This document shows positions 1-7,946 of a stretch of DNA of 64,000 bases, piece by piece. The notes below the pieces were generated by a model. The model was given only the letters and a program-made list of their open reading frames with translations. It was not told where the DNA came from and made no database searches. Position 1 is the stretch's first letter; each line of letters begins with the position of its first letter. The stretch is from the NCBI GenBank assembly GCA_964588335.1, contig CAZPOV010000001.1, forward strand, positions 310,001 to 374,000. The letters run 5' to 3'. Origin of the DNA: JAGQZY01 sp964588335 (lineage in GTDB: Bacteria > Bdellovibrionota > Bdellovibrionia > Bdellovibrionales > JAGQZY01). Made by a program: the position numbers and the translations under genes.

Positions 1-404
1 GAAAAATGAAAGAAGAGGTGCAGGCTCTGGTGAATTTATTGAACCAAAAATTCAATGTGTTTATTTTTCCAGAAGGGACTAGCACGGATGGCAGTCAGAT
101 TCTTCCCTTTAAAAAATCTTTGTTTCGAGTGCCTTTCCAAACCCAGTTTCCGATTCTTCCCATTTGCCTAAAATATCGGAGTATCGATGGTGAGCCGTTC
201 TCAAAAGAAAACTGTGATCGCATCTGTTGGTACGATGATATGACCTTTGCGCCACATTTTTTGCAGCTCATGAAGCTTAAAGAAATGCAGGTTGATTTAC
301 ATTACTTAGAGCCCTTGGATCCGAAGAACTTCGAAAACCATGGGGATTTGGCGCAAGCGGCCCGTGACCGTATTGCCGATGTCTATTTTTCCTCCCGCCA
401 GTGA
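1..404 (+). CDS. 1-acyl-sn-glycerol-3-phosphate acyltransferase (PlsC-like), C-terminal part
   Basis: The reading frame is open to the left edge of the window, so the gene is cut by the window and its start is not visible. The retained part carries FPEGT (about 20 residues after the first Met), the conserved third block of PlsC/LPLAT acyltransferases, followed by a hydrophobic PILPICLKY stretch typical of the fold. The HxxxxD catalytic block would lie upstream of the window. Family role: it transfers an acyl chain to lysophosphatidic acid or a related lysolipid at the inner membrane. The exact acceptor cannot be told from this fragment. Confidence 0.75.
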   Translation, partial: KMKEEVQALVNLLNQKFNVFIFPEGTSTDGSQILPFKKSLFRVPFQTQFPILPICLKYRSIDGEPFSKENCDRICWYDDMTFAPHFLQLMKLKEMQVDLHYLEPLDPKNFENHGDLAQAARDRIADVYFSSRQ

Positions 405-503
405 TCTGTAAATCGCTGAAATCATTGCAAGATTAGATGCACTGTCCCTAGCTCTGCGGCCTATTCAAGCCTATTTTTTTGGGTTTGAGTCGAAGGAGGA
501 CTG

Positions 504-2492
504 ATGAAGAGGCGCTTTTTATTACCATGGGTTGCGACCTGTGCCCTAATTTTTTCATGTACGACCACCCAGAAAACCAGTGAGATTCCGGATCGTCGAG
601 AATTCCCAGTGGACCCGAAGGTGAACCCTTGTAATGATTTTTTTCAACACGCTTGCGGCCCAGCCCTAGCCAATTTTAAACTACGAGAGGATCGTAGCCG
701 ACATATTTTTTCGTTTAACGACTCCTATGAAAGAGTTTTGAGTGCAAAGAAACAATATTTAAAAGATCTAAAGTCTAAAAAGACTTTCAATGAAAAAAGT
801 CGTCAGCTTCATGACTACTACGTCTCTTGTATGAACGAAGACGCCCGCGCCGAAGAAGAAAAAGAGGTTTTGGCACAAAGAGTGAAAACGGTTCAAAGCT
901 TGAAAACTAAAAAAGAGTTTATCGATTACCTGGTTCAGCAGTCCTTACAGGGGCGCGACTCCCACGTGACCTATGGAAATATCGCCAACTTGGATAACAG
1001 CGATATTTATGACTTTATTATTCTACCGGCTCAAATGACGTCGATGCCTGAGAAAAGTTACTACGAAAATAAAGAACTGATGAAAGAGTTTAAGTCTATC
1101 GCCACCGACTTTTTTAAATTGGCGGATATGGATAACCCTGAAAAGCGAGCCGAGTGGGTGGCCGAGTTTGAAAGTGAATATATTAAGAATTATCCGACTC
1201 CCGCGGAGATGCGCCCTCTTTGGTCCAAGCGTGCCTATTCAAAGCGTTCGCATCTCTTAGGATATAAAAACCTTGAATTGGGACCGATTTTTGAGAAAGT
1301 TCCTAAGAAAACGAAAATAAGAAATCCCATGGATAGTGTTTTTGTGTTCCTTAACAAGGCGATCGATAAGTACAGTTTGGATCAGTTAAAAAGTGCTTAC
1401 CTTTTTCAATCCGTGGAAGGTTACTTAGACCAAGGCTATCCGGACTACTTTCAGAAGTCTTTTGATTTTACCCACAAGTATCTTGGTGGACCTCCCAAAC
1501 GATCAAGTTTGGATGAGCGTTGCACCGAAGATGTGATGGCCAAGTTCACTAAAGAGATTGATCATGAACTTTTTGATTCATTCTTCCCAAATTTTCCTGA
1601 AAAGAAATTTGTCAGTTTATTAGAAAAGGTGCGCAGCTCAATCATTGAAGGTTTGATTCGCAACAAGTGGTTGTCAAAAGAGTCAAAAGCGGCGGCTATC
1701 AAGAAAATCAAAAATGCCACCTTCCAAGTGGTTAAACCCAATACTGAAAAAGAATGGGACTTTAACCCTGTGGCGGACTACAAACCTAAAAAATACATCC
1801 ATAATCAAGAGACTCTCGCCGCCAATTTGTCGGAGCGTGAGTTCAGGCGCTTACCTAAACCTGTGGATAAATCCATCTGGTATATGGGGCCGTTGACAGT
1901 CAATGCTTACTACTCTCCCACCAGCAACAAGTTTGTGATGCCGGCTGGTATCTTGCAATACCCCTTTTACGATCCTGAGCTTCCAGATTGGGTGAACTTA
2001 GGGGCTGTCGGTGCTGTGGTTGGACATGAGCTTGGGCATGGTGTGGACGACCAAGGGTCAAAGTATGACGAGAAGGGTAAAGTTCGGCAGTGGATGACAT
2101 CCAAAGATGTTATGACCTTTAAGAAAAGAGGCGAGAAGTTAGTGGCCCAGTTTAAAGCCGCAGGTCATGACGGAAACTTGACCTTGGGTGAAAACATCGG
2201 AGATTTAGTGGGAGTGACCTTTGCTTTGAATGCCGCTCAAAAAACTATGCCGGTGGATCCTGTCGCCCGCGAGCGAGCCACGAAAAACTTTTTTCTTCAA
2301 TACGCGCGAGCCTGGTGTGGTGTTATGCGACCCAAACAAATTGAAATGCGATTGAAAACCGACCCGCATGCTCTGGTTTGGGCTCGAGTTAATGAGCAGA
2401 TGAAACATCAACCCGAGTTCCATCGTGTTTACAATTGCAAAGCCGGTGACAAATTGTACTTACCCAAAGAAGACCAAGTGCAAATTTGGTAA
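504..2492 (+). CDS. M13 family zinc metallopeptidase (neprilysin/PepO-like), lipoprotein
   Basis: The 662-residue length fits M13 peptidases. HELGH (residues 508-512) supplies the two zinc histidines and the catalytic Glu, and ENIGD (563-567) supplies the third zinc ligand and the supporting Asp. The C-terminus ends in Trp, as is usual in this family. The N-terminus is a lipoprotein signal with the lipobox IFSC, so the enzyme is probably anchored in the envelope. Family role: cleavage of small peptides on the amino side of hydrophobic residues. The ATG follows a GAAGGAGG ribosome site. It stands alone and ends at a bidirectional terminator. The natural substrate is unknown. Confidence 0.93.
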   Translation: MKRRFLLPWVATCALIFSCTTTQKTSEIPDRREFPVDPKVNPCNDFFQHACGPALANFKLREDRSRHIFSFNDSYERVLSAKKQYLKDLKSKKTFNEKSRQLHDYYVSCMNEDARAEEEKEVLAQRVKTVQSLKTKKEFIDYLVQQSLQGRDSHVTYGNIANLDNSDIYDFIILPAQMTSMPEKSYYENKELMKEFKSIATDFFKLADMDNPEKRAEWVAEFESEYIKNYPTPAEMRPLWSKRAYSKRSHLLGYKNLELGPIFEKVPKKTKIRNPMDSVFVFLNKAIDKYSLDQLKSAYLFQSVEGYLDQGYPDYFQKSFDFTHKYLGGPPKRSSLDERCTEDVMAKFTKEIDHELFDSFFPNFPEKKFVSLLEKVRSSIIEGLIRNKWLSKESKAAAIKKIKNATFQVVKPNTEKEWDFNPVADYKPKKYIHNQETLAANLSEREFRRLPKPVDKSIWYMGPLTVNAYYSPTSNKFVMPAGILQYPFYDPELPDWVNLGAVGAVVGHELGHGVDDQGSKYDEKGKVRQWMTSKDVMTFKKRGEKLVAQFKAAGHDGNLTLGENIGDLVGVTFALNAAQKTMPVDPVARERATKNFFLQYARAWCGVMRPKQIEMRLKTDPHALVWARVNEQMKHQPEFHRVYNCKAGDKLYLPKEDQVQIW

Positions 2493-2515
2493 ATCGAAGG
2501 AGTGCAGAATCAAGG

Positions 2516-2545
2516 ATCTTAGGTCTGACCCAGGGTCAGGCCTAT
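2516..2545. repeat. Near-perfect palindrome after the M13 gene
   Basis: GGTCTGACCC, one base, then GGGTCAGGCC form a 10-bp inverted repeat with one G-T pair and almost no loop, about 30 bases after the stop codon. No T-run follows, so it is more likely an operator or an RNA 3' stabiliser than a terminator. Function is not known. Confidence 0.4.
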
Positions 2546-2578
2546 GTTATCAAAAACGCAAATGTTGTTATTTTTAAA

Positions 2579-2608
2579 AGCCTGGCCGAGTGCCGGGCTT
2601 TTTTTTTA
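2579..2608. terminator. Bidirectional rho-independent terminator
   Basis: GCCTGG, a 7-base loop and CCGGGC form a short stem with one wobble pair. It is followed by nine T on the plus strand and preceded by an A-rich run that serves the opposite strand. It lies between the convergent M13 gene and the small minus-strand gene, so it can end both transcripts. Confidence 0.65.
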
Positions 2609-2929
2609 TCGACGTCCGCCGGCGGAGTAGTCTCTGATCTTTTGGTTCGCATAATCTGAGGTGATGCCATCCTGGCGGCCCATTCCATTGCTATAGTTGG
2701 GGCCGATCACATCAGCTTCGGTGTAATCGGTGACATCTCCATCTCCATCGAGAGTGCACTGACTGGTGCGTTCGCCGGTCTGTGGGTCCTCGGTGTATTG
2801 GCAGCCGGGCTTATAATCTTCGCTCCCCTGGGACATCACTTCGTCGGAAAACTTCGGAAGAGTCAGTTCTTCGGCGAGAACCGCTGTTGACGTTAGACTC
2901 AATGATATTAAAAGCACTGTGATTTTCAT
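2606..2929 (-). CDS. Small secreted hypothetical protein
   Basis: This 107-residue protein has a clear Sec signal peptide (Lys-containing start, hydrophobic core, cleavage near VLA|EE). The mature part is small, acidic and hydrophilic, with two Cys (PGCQY and SQCTL) that could form one disulfide. It ends in the basic tail GGRR. No family was recognised. Upstream lies the repeat-bearing gap 2930-3533. It is probably periplasmic or secreted. The signal peptide and the terminator at its 3' end support it as a real gene. Confidence 0.65.
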   Translation of the reverse strand: MKITVLLISLSLTSTAVLAEELTLPKFSDEVMSQGSEDYKPGCQYTEDPQTGERTSQCTLDGDGDVTDYTEADVIGPNYSNGMGRQDGITSDYANQKIRDYSAGGRR

Positions 2930-2961
2930 AAGGGCTAGGTATCACGCGTCTTTCGGGTGGG

Positions 2962-2995
2962 CAAGAGCCTTTCAAAGACTTGAAAAAGGTTCTTC
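2962..2995. repeat. Imperfect hairpin upstream of the small secreted gene
   Basis: GAGCCTTTCAAAG and CTTGAAAAAGGTTC can pair imperfectly. It sits just upstream of the minus-strand gene ending at 2929 and next to the large inverted repeat. It may simply be part of the repeat-rich gap. Confidence 0.25.
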
Positions 2996-3014
2996 GGGGA
3001 GAGGCTTAATCGGC

Positions 3015-3136
3015 AGTCTTGAGGGGGAAACCCTAAAATAGGGACCGCGGCTCCTGCCTTGCCTTAATTTCGCCCTTTGGGCGAAAACGCGTCCGCTTTA
3101 AGGAGGTCCCTATTTTAGGGTTTCCCCCTCAAGACT
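3015..3136. repeat. Structured intergenic element A: conserved core in 32-bp self-complementary arms
   Basis: The left arm 3015-3046 is exactly complementary to the right arm 3105-3136 (32 of 32). Between them lies a 58-nt core. Inside the core, TTTCGCCC/GGGCGAAA (3068-3075 with 3079-3086) makes a hairpin. CCTTAA (3062-3067) pairs with TTAAGG (3098-3103), and GCGG (3047-3050) pairs with CCGC (3093-3096). The last two pairings cross, which gives a pseudoknot. The same core recurs at 3232, 30979 and 31224 with different arms at the 309xx and 312xx loci. It contains no ORF. The function is unknown. Confidence 0.85.
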
Positions 3137-3231
3137 CGCCCATCAAGATCTCCTTTCAGACTTTTTTGTGAAGATTATTTGAGCTCGATGATGCAGGTCC
3201 CGTTCGGGATAGCGAGCGTGCGACTCCGGGC

Positions 3232-3345
3232 TTACTTTAATTTTGCCCTTTGGGCGAAAACGCGTCCGCTTTAAGGAGGTCCCTATTTTAGGGTTTCCCC
3301 CTCAAGACTCCCCAATAAAGATCTCCTTTCAGACTTTTTTGAGGA
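3232..3345. repeat. Element B: partial direct duplication of element A
   Basis: From about 3232 the sequence repeats the right half of element A, including its hairpin, CGCGTCCGC, the whole right arm (3278-3309) and the following flank with ATCTCCTTTCAGACTTTTTT. The offset is 173 bases. The left arm and the 5' part of the core are missing. The copy arose as a local tandem duplication, because it shares the locus-specific arm and flank of A and not just the core. Confidence 0.8.
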
Positions 3346-3436
3346 TGATCTGGGAATAGGGATCATTATGATGAGCGCAATGGTGATTGGGATAAATTTG
3401 ATTTTTGGGATTGAAAAAGATTGAGCTATTTTTTTA

Positions 3437-3470
3437 AAGCCCAAGCACTGTTTCACCAGTTCTTGGGCTT
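3437..3470 (-). terminator. Probable terminator of the outer-membrane barrel gene
   Basis: Read on the minus strand, AAGCCCAAG, one base and ACTG pair with CAGT, one base and CTTGGGCTT, giving a 13-bp stem with one mismatch and a 6-base loop. Only three T follow, then an A-run, so termination may be weak. It begins about 60 bases after the stop of the gene at 3534-4088. Confidence 0.5.
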
Positions 3471-3533
3471 GAGAATATAAGGTTTTTTGAAAACTCTTAC
3501 TGAGCGAGAGTTTGATAATGTTTTTAGGTTTGC

Positions 3534-4088
3534 TTAGAAACCAACACCAACTAGGGCTTTTGCGTAAACTCCGCTTAGGTCGATTTCAGAACCGCCGCTG
3601 CCTTCGAGGTCGGCCATCATGTAGCCCAGTTCGCCACCGATCATGATCAGGCCTAAAGAAACTCCGGCCTCGGCTCCCACTGAGTAAGTCAGGTTGGCAT
3701 CATATTCGCTTGTGGCTCCTGGGATTTCGATCTTGTAATCGTTAACAAAACCAATGGTACCAATCACGCCCGCATAAGCAAAAAGATCGATGAATCGATA
3801 ATTGATGAGAAGAGACGTTCTTTCAAAAGAAGCGTCAGCGGTTCCCACCAAAGGAATGTTTTCAACCTCTGAGGCCATGTTTTCGTAACGAAGACCAAAA
3901 CCAAAAGGCAACAACGGCAATTCAACAATTCCATCCAAGTTGAATCCGGCCAAAGACTTTAAGTTCGCTGTTCCCACTTCGTCATCAGCTGGGGTTTGAA
4001 CACCATAGCCCGCGCGCAACTCAAAAAGAGCTTGAGCGTTAGAAGCCACAAAAAAGAAGGCCGCTAGGACCAGTAATTGTTTTTTCAT
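3534..4088 (-). CDS. Outer-membrane beta-barrel protein (OmpA/OprG-like size)
   Basis: 184 residues with a Sec signal peptide ending near NAQA. The mature chain alternates polar and hydrophobic residues in short strands, and ends in VGVGF with the C-terminal Phe recognised by the BAM machinery. A small 8-strand barrel is the simplest reading. A good ribosome site (CAGGAG) precedes the ATG. It is transcribed alone. No close family name can be given. It could be a porin-like or structural outer-membrane protein. Confidence 0.75.
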   Translation of the reverse strand: MKKQLLVLAAFFFVASNAQALFELRAGYGVQTPADDEVGTANLKSLAGFNLDGIVELPLLPFGFGLRYENMASEVENIPLVGTADASFERTSLLINYRFIDLFAYAGVIGTIGFVNDYKIEIPGATSEYDANLTYSVGAEAGVSLGLIMIGGELGYMMADLEGSGGSEIDLSGVYAKALVGVGF

Positions 4089-4174
4089 AAGATACTCCTG
4101 TTTAAATAAGTTAATGCAAACCTAAGTATTGAAAAACGAAAAGCTTAAATATTCAAGTCTGGGGGAGTTTAATC

Positions 4175-5170
4175 TTAAAGGTAAGACAGGGCTTTTTGGG
4201 CAACTGGAGCGGTGCTGAGCTGTTCCATACAAAAATATTGCGGGCATTCCTGCTTCAGGCACTCAAACTGGGCCGGACACTGCACTTTCGGGGTGAAGGT
4301 ACTGACTTCTTTACCTTTTGGTCCCCAGCGTTCGGCTTGATGAACTTTGATGGGCGAGTAAATACCAATAGAGGGTGCCCCCAGCGAAGCGCTTAAATGA
4401 AGCACTCCGGTGCTGGGGGCAATGTTGGCTTTGGCATTTTTTAGAAGTTTCAACAACTGATAACCATTCAGTTGTTTATCCAACCAAACAACTTTGTGGT
4501 TATCTTTTAAGGCCTGTTTCAGTGGGGACAAATAGCTTTCATCTGCTTTTGTCCCAGTGATGACCACTGTGGCTTGTGTGGTCAATTGGTTAATCAATTT
4601 TGTGTAGGAAGATGTGGGCCAATTCAAGGCCGAGCCCCCCATGCCAGGGTGAACAACAAAATAATCTTGGGACACATCAAATTGCAAATCAACATCTGTG
4701 GGCGCGTCCAACTCGGCTGGCAACCAATCTTCACGGTTTCGTTTTAAATCAAAAACATGTTCAACAAGTTGAAAATTGTATTCCATCTCGTGGGCCTCAA
4801 CACGGCTGCGTTTTTGCCGAAGGCCTTTGTTTAAAAATAGATAGGAATGCCATTGTGATAAAACGCCGCCACGAACTTTGATGCCACAGCTCCATAAAGC
4901 CAGATTGACCCACCAAGGGACATGAAAACTGATCGATACATCGGGGCGGATTTGTTTAATTTTTTTTCTCAATTCCCAAAAGGAATTCCAGGGCGTTGAT
5001 TTATTTAAGGAGAAAAAGGGCTTTTTTGTTCGTTCACTTTTGGCGACAAAATCCAAACCCTGGGGGATCAGCCAGTGGCATTCATAATCCTTTGCGACCA
5101 GTCGGTCGCAAGGAAGTGTTAAAACTAAGTCGCCCATTCGGTCGAGGCGAATAAAAAGAGCTTTTTTCAT
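4175..5170 (-). CDS. Glycosyltransferase family 9 (heptosyltransferase-like)
   Basis: 331 residues. The start MKKALFIRLDRMGDLVLTLP is the classic N-terminus of ADP-heptose:LPS heptosyltransferases (WaaF/WaaC/WaaQ type). Near the C-terminus, PSTGVLHLSASLGAPSIGIY is the nucleotide-sugar site of the GT-B fold. Family role: adds heptose to the inner core of lipopolysaccharide at the cytoplasmic face of the inner membrane. The Cys-rich end (QCPAQFECLKQECPQYFC) is frequent in this family. The ATG overlaps the lexA stop by one base, so the two are probably co-transcribed. The sugar donor is not proven. Confidence 0.87.
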   Translation of the reverse strand: MKKALFIRLDRMGDLVLTLPCDRLVAKDYECHWLIPQGLDFVAKSERTKKPFFSLNKSTPWNSFWELRKKIKQIRPDVSISFHVPWWVNLALWSCGIKVRGGVLSQWHSYLFLNKGLRQKRSRVEAHEMEYNFQLVEHVFDLKRNREDWLPAELDAPTDVDLQFDVSQDYFVVHPGMGGSALNWPTSSYTKLINQLTTQATVVITGTKADESYLSPLKQALKDNHKVVWLDKQLNGYQLLKLLKNAKANIAPSTGVLHLSASLGAPSIGIYSPIKVHQAERWGPKGKEVSTFTPKVQCPAQFECLKQECPQYFCMEQLSTAPVAQKALSYL

Positions 5171-5844
5171 CAGTACTTTCGAATCAATCCCACAACAATT
5201 CCACGAATATCAACTTCTTCTGGATGATACCAAAAAGACTCCATGGTCGAATTCGCCGGGCGAAGTTCGATTTTACCGTCTCTTTTTTTACGTTGGTATA
5301 TTCTTTTGACTGTTGCCTCATGATTGACCACGGCCACCACGATCTCGCCATCACCAGCGTACTCTTGGCGTTGCACTAAGATGGTATCACCATCGTGAAT
5401 CCCGTCCTCGATCATAGAGTCGCCTTGGACCTGCAGGGCATAGGTTTGCTCTGGTTTTTTTAGCAGTGAAACGGGAATGTCTATGAACTCATCATGTTTC
5501 AAATGTTCGATGGGAGCACCAGCAGCCACATTTCCAAGCAATGGGATGGTGACATTTGGGGTCAGACGGGTTTGGATTTCACGCAGGTTATCGGGAAGGG
5601 CTTGGGCTGAATGTAAAACTCGAATAGCTCGCTTTTGGTTACCACCTGGGTTGTGAATATAGTTTTTTTGCTCGAGCTGGCGGAGATAGTTTTGAACGGA
5701 GTTGTTCGATGCAAATCCGAAGTGATCTTTGATTTCCAAGAAACTTGGAGAGTACCCATTGCTGGATATATAAGACTCGATAAACTCCAACACGTTTTTT
5801 TCTTTGGGTGTTAAAGGTTGAAAGTCATTCCCGACAATATTCAT
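5170..5844 (-). CDS. lexA: LexA SOS repressor
   Basis: 224 residues. An N-terminal winged helix begins LTPKEKNVLEFIESYISSNG, and the S24 peptidase-like domain follows. The self-cleavage bond is Ala108-Gly109 (NVAAGAP), with catalytic Ser143 (GDSM) and Lys180 (EATVKR). All residues needed for RecA-stimulated self-cleavage are present. The gene heads a small unit with the GT9 gene at a one-base overlap. The promoter region carries 11-bp direct repeats (5861-5893). A typical E. coli CTGT-N8-ACAG box is not visible there. Confidence 0.95.
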   Translation of the reverse strand: MNIVGNDFQPLTPKEKNVLEFIESYISSNGYSPSFLEIKDHFGFASNNSVQNYLRQLEQKNYIHNPGGNQKRAIRVLHSAQALPDNLREIQTRLTPNVTIPLLGNVAAGAPIEHLKHDEFIDIPVSLLKKPEQTYALQVQGDSMIEDGIHDGDTILVQRQEYAGDGEIVVAVVNHEATVKRIYQRKKRDGKIELRPANSTMESFWYHPEEVDIRGIVVGLIRKY

Positions 5845-5860
5845 TAATAAACCTCCCTGT

Positions 5861-5893
5861 TATGTAAGTAATATGTAAATTATGTGTATCTTA
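5861..5893 (-). promoter_or_regulatory. 11-bp direct repeats upstream of lexA (candidate operator)
   Basis: TATGTAAGTAA (5861-5871), TATGTAAATTA (5872-5882) and the weaker TGTGTATCTTA (5883-5893) lie back to back, 17 bases or more upstream of the lexA ATG. The 11-base period puts each unit on the same face of the helix. On the lexA coding strand the units contain TTAC half-sites. Autoregulation by LexA is a natural guess, but the arrangement is direct and not palindromic. Confidence 0.45.
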
Positions 5894-5932
5894 TAGGAAA
5901 GTCAATGGCCCTTAAGTCCTGAACGCGCTAAA

Positions 5933-7072
5933 TTATTCGGCTTTTTTTTCTGTCAGGGAACAATAGACGGTCGGGCTATCGGGACTCCAAACTTTAGCGA
6001 TCGCCGGATGGGCGAGGTAGATTCGCTGTAATCTCAAATCGTTAGCCAGCTGCTCCCCATGGAGGTCCGGTTTCTGATCACGGCAAAGGTCGGGGCGGGG
6101 AAAATGCTTATTATAAGAGCTGGTGGCAAAAACTTCGGCGGCAAACCAGTCGGCAAAGGCTTCGTTCAGTTGGTCTTTTTGCAATTCCTGAGGCGGGTAT
6201 TGGTCGGTATTACAGGTTGGGTTTTGCTGTAACGATTGCGCCATTTCTTTACTGATCATCTGGCCTTTTAAAGCCTTTATCAAAGAGCCATCATCACGTT
6301 TTTTGGCAGCCGCCCCTTGGGGGTTCCGTAAGCAGTTTTCGAGATGTGAAAACGGGCTCGGGCCTTTGATAAACAAACCCCAATGACAAGGATCAAAGGC
6401 ATGGCTGAGTTCGTGAGCCAAAGCGGTATAGAAATTGGCGTCACTGGCTAGACTGCGCGTTTTTACGCCAACAAAAATCTGGTGTTTATTGGCATTGTAA
6501 TCAAGTCCGTGACTTAAAAAACTCATGGGGTTGGACTTAAAGGGGCTGGTTTCAAGGGATGAGAACCAAGCGAGTTGGACGGTATCAATGCGGTGGATGA
6601 TACTTTGTTTGTCTTTTTTTGGCACCTCCCAGGTCAAAACCAGTCGTTTTGCATCTTTTTTCACTGCCTCTAAAACACCAGCGAGGCGAGTTTTTAAATT
6701 CTGATCAAGGGCAATGTCATGGGCTTGTGAAAACAAGGCGTTGACCGAGCGATTGATGGCTGCATTGTCGGTTGGATACCGATCAAGAACAAACTTATGG
6801 AGATAGTAAAGGCGCCAAGCTTTGGCTATTTCAATCTCGTCAGCTGACATCAACTGACGGTCCTTAAGCCAAGTCATAAGAATAGGGCTCTTCGCCGCAA
6901 TCAGCTTTGACAGAACTCCATCTGCTTCTTCCGCAATGGTGGCGAGGTTGCCGGCCGTCGCCAACTTATCATCGATTTGCTTTTGCACATCTTTATATTC
7001 AGGCGCTACCGCGGTTTGCGAATCACAGGGGGTTGCTGCCAATGCTACTGAAACCAGCAATGAGGCAATCAA
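5933..7072 (-). CDS. Secreted putative zinc metallopeptidase (HELSH type)
   Basis: 379 residues with a short Sec signal peptide (cleavage near LAA|TP). HELSH at 220-224 is a gluzincin/metzincin-like HExxH. NEAFADWFA at 303-311 offers Glu304 as the third zinc ligand, in the helix style of many M48/M90-like proteins. Several Cys suggest disulfides in the periplasm. It overlaps the upstream DUF1820-like gene by 4 bases (ATGA), so translation is probably coupled. The precise peptidase family was not identified, and the role is open. Confidence 0.7.
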   Translation of the reverse strand: MIASLLVSVALAATPCDSQTAVAPEYKDVQKQIDDKLATAGNLATIAEEADGVLSKLIAAKSPILMTWLKDRQLMSADEIEIAKAWRLYYLHKFVLDRYPTDNAAINRSVNALFSQAHDIALDQNLKTRLAGVLEAVKKDAKRLVLTWEVPKKDKQSIIHRIDTVQLAWFSSLETSPFKSNPMSFLSHGLDYNANKHQIFVGVKTRSLASDANFYTALAHELSHAFDPCHWGLFIKGPSPFSHLENCLRNPQGAAAKKRDDGSLIKALKGQMISKEMAQSLQQNPTCNTDQYPPQELQKDQLNEAFADWFAAEVFATSSYNKHFPRPDLCRDQKPDLHGEQLANDLRLQRIYLAHPAIAKVWSPDSPTVYCSLTEKKAE

Positions 7073-7410
7073 TTTTGCGGAGGCCCTGTTGGATCACTGG
7101 ATAAAACCAAGAGATTGGATTTGTCATTTTTAAACTTTAAATCTTTTTTATGCTCGCCAATTTCAGAGACCGAGAGAATCGAGTAGATGGACAGATGCAA
7201 AGTCTTAACATGCTCAAACTCAAGTTTCTTAGCTTCCTCGTCTGGGTTCACTAATATGGAGTTCTCTTCAAAGACAAAGTCGGTGATCGCCACAAAACTG
7301 AGTCCCAAAGAAGAGTCTTTGATCTTCTTGGCCTTTATCGACTGATAGGAACCATCCCGAGGGTCTCGGTAATGAATAAGATAAAAGGTGTTGTCTGACT
7401 TTTTGGCCAT
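7069..7410 (-). CDS. DUF1820-like small protein
   Basis: 113 residues. The pattern FYLIHYRDPRDGSYQSIKA, then FVFEENSILVNPDEE and KTLHLSIYSILSVSEI, matches the layout of DUF1820 proteins (small cytoplasmic proteins of about 110 residues with a conserved VxPxEE block and a hydrophobic Ile/Leu strand). The family has no settled function. It overlaps the metallopeptidase gene by 4 bases and lies 19 bases downstream of the next gene, so the three form one unit. The family call rests on remembered pattern similarity. Confidence 0.6.
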   Translation of the reverse strand: MAKKSDNTFYLIHYRDPRDGSYQSIKAKKIKDSSLGLSFVAITDFVFEENSILVNPDEEAKKLEFEHVKTLHLSIYSILSVSEIGEHKKDLKFKNDKSNLLVLSSDPTGPPQN

Positions 7411-7429
7411 GGCGTAATTTTAAATCATT

Positions 7430-7771
7430 TTAATGTAAGTACAAGCTTCCATGTTTTGAGAGCAGATTTATTTTTTCGTTGCGGGCCTTGGGATCCAAGG
7501 CATCTTCAACTTCGACAAAATACTCAAGAAGGCCCTCTTTGGCGTTGCGAATAGCATCGTAGAGGTCCATATGAAATCCAATGGTTTGCACTTCACCGGC
7601 TTCTTCATAGGCTGTCAATTCGACTTCAAAGCCGCCGTCTTTTTTCACCAACTTGATTTGTAAAGCCGCCTCATTGGAAAGGTGGGGTGCTAGGTCCACC
7701 ATTTGCTGTTGGATAAAAGCGGAAATGGCTTTTTCATCAATTTGGGGGTCATTAGCATCAATTTTAATCAT
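7430..7771 (-). CDS. Hypothetical protein, possibly HPF/RaiA-like
   Basis: 113 residues. The central segment has a beta-beta-helix look: LQIKLVKKDGGFEVELTAY, then GFHMDLYDAIRNAKEGLLE. It resembles the last strand and helix of hibernation-promoting factor (HPF/RaiA) domains, in which DMYAAID is typical. The N-terminal part does not fit as clearly and the basic patches are few, so the call is weak. It would be the first gene of the unit running to 5933. A ribosome site (GAGGTAAT) precedes the ATG. Confidence 0.4.
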   Translation of the reverse strand: MIKIDANDPQIDEKAISAFIQQQMVDLAPHLSNEAALQIKLVKKDGGFEVELTAYEEAGEVQTIGFHMDLYDAIRNAKEGLLEYFVEVEDALDPKARNEKINLLSKHGSLYLH

Positions 7772-7946
7772 TATTACCTCACTCTTCTAATTTGAGGACG
7801 ATTCTGCAATTGTCAATACATCTAATAAAACCGAGTTATAATAAGGGTTTAGATGCTAAGAAGCGGGCCGTTGAGGCCAGCCCCTTTGACCACTGGGCAT
7901 TGACCCAGGCATCAACTGTTTTTAGTTTGTCTAAAAAAGAGGGGTT

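Noticed and set aside
3047..3104. Core of element A as an HDV-like or hammerhead ribozyme
   Set aside because: The order of pairings resembles the HDV fold, but there is no room for P4 or an active-site C between the last two strands, and the 8-bp hairpin is too long for P3. The hammerhead CUGAUGA box is absent.
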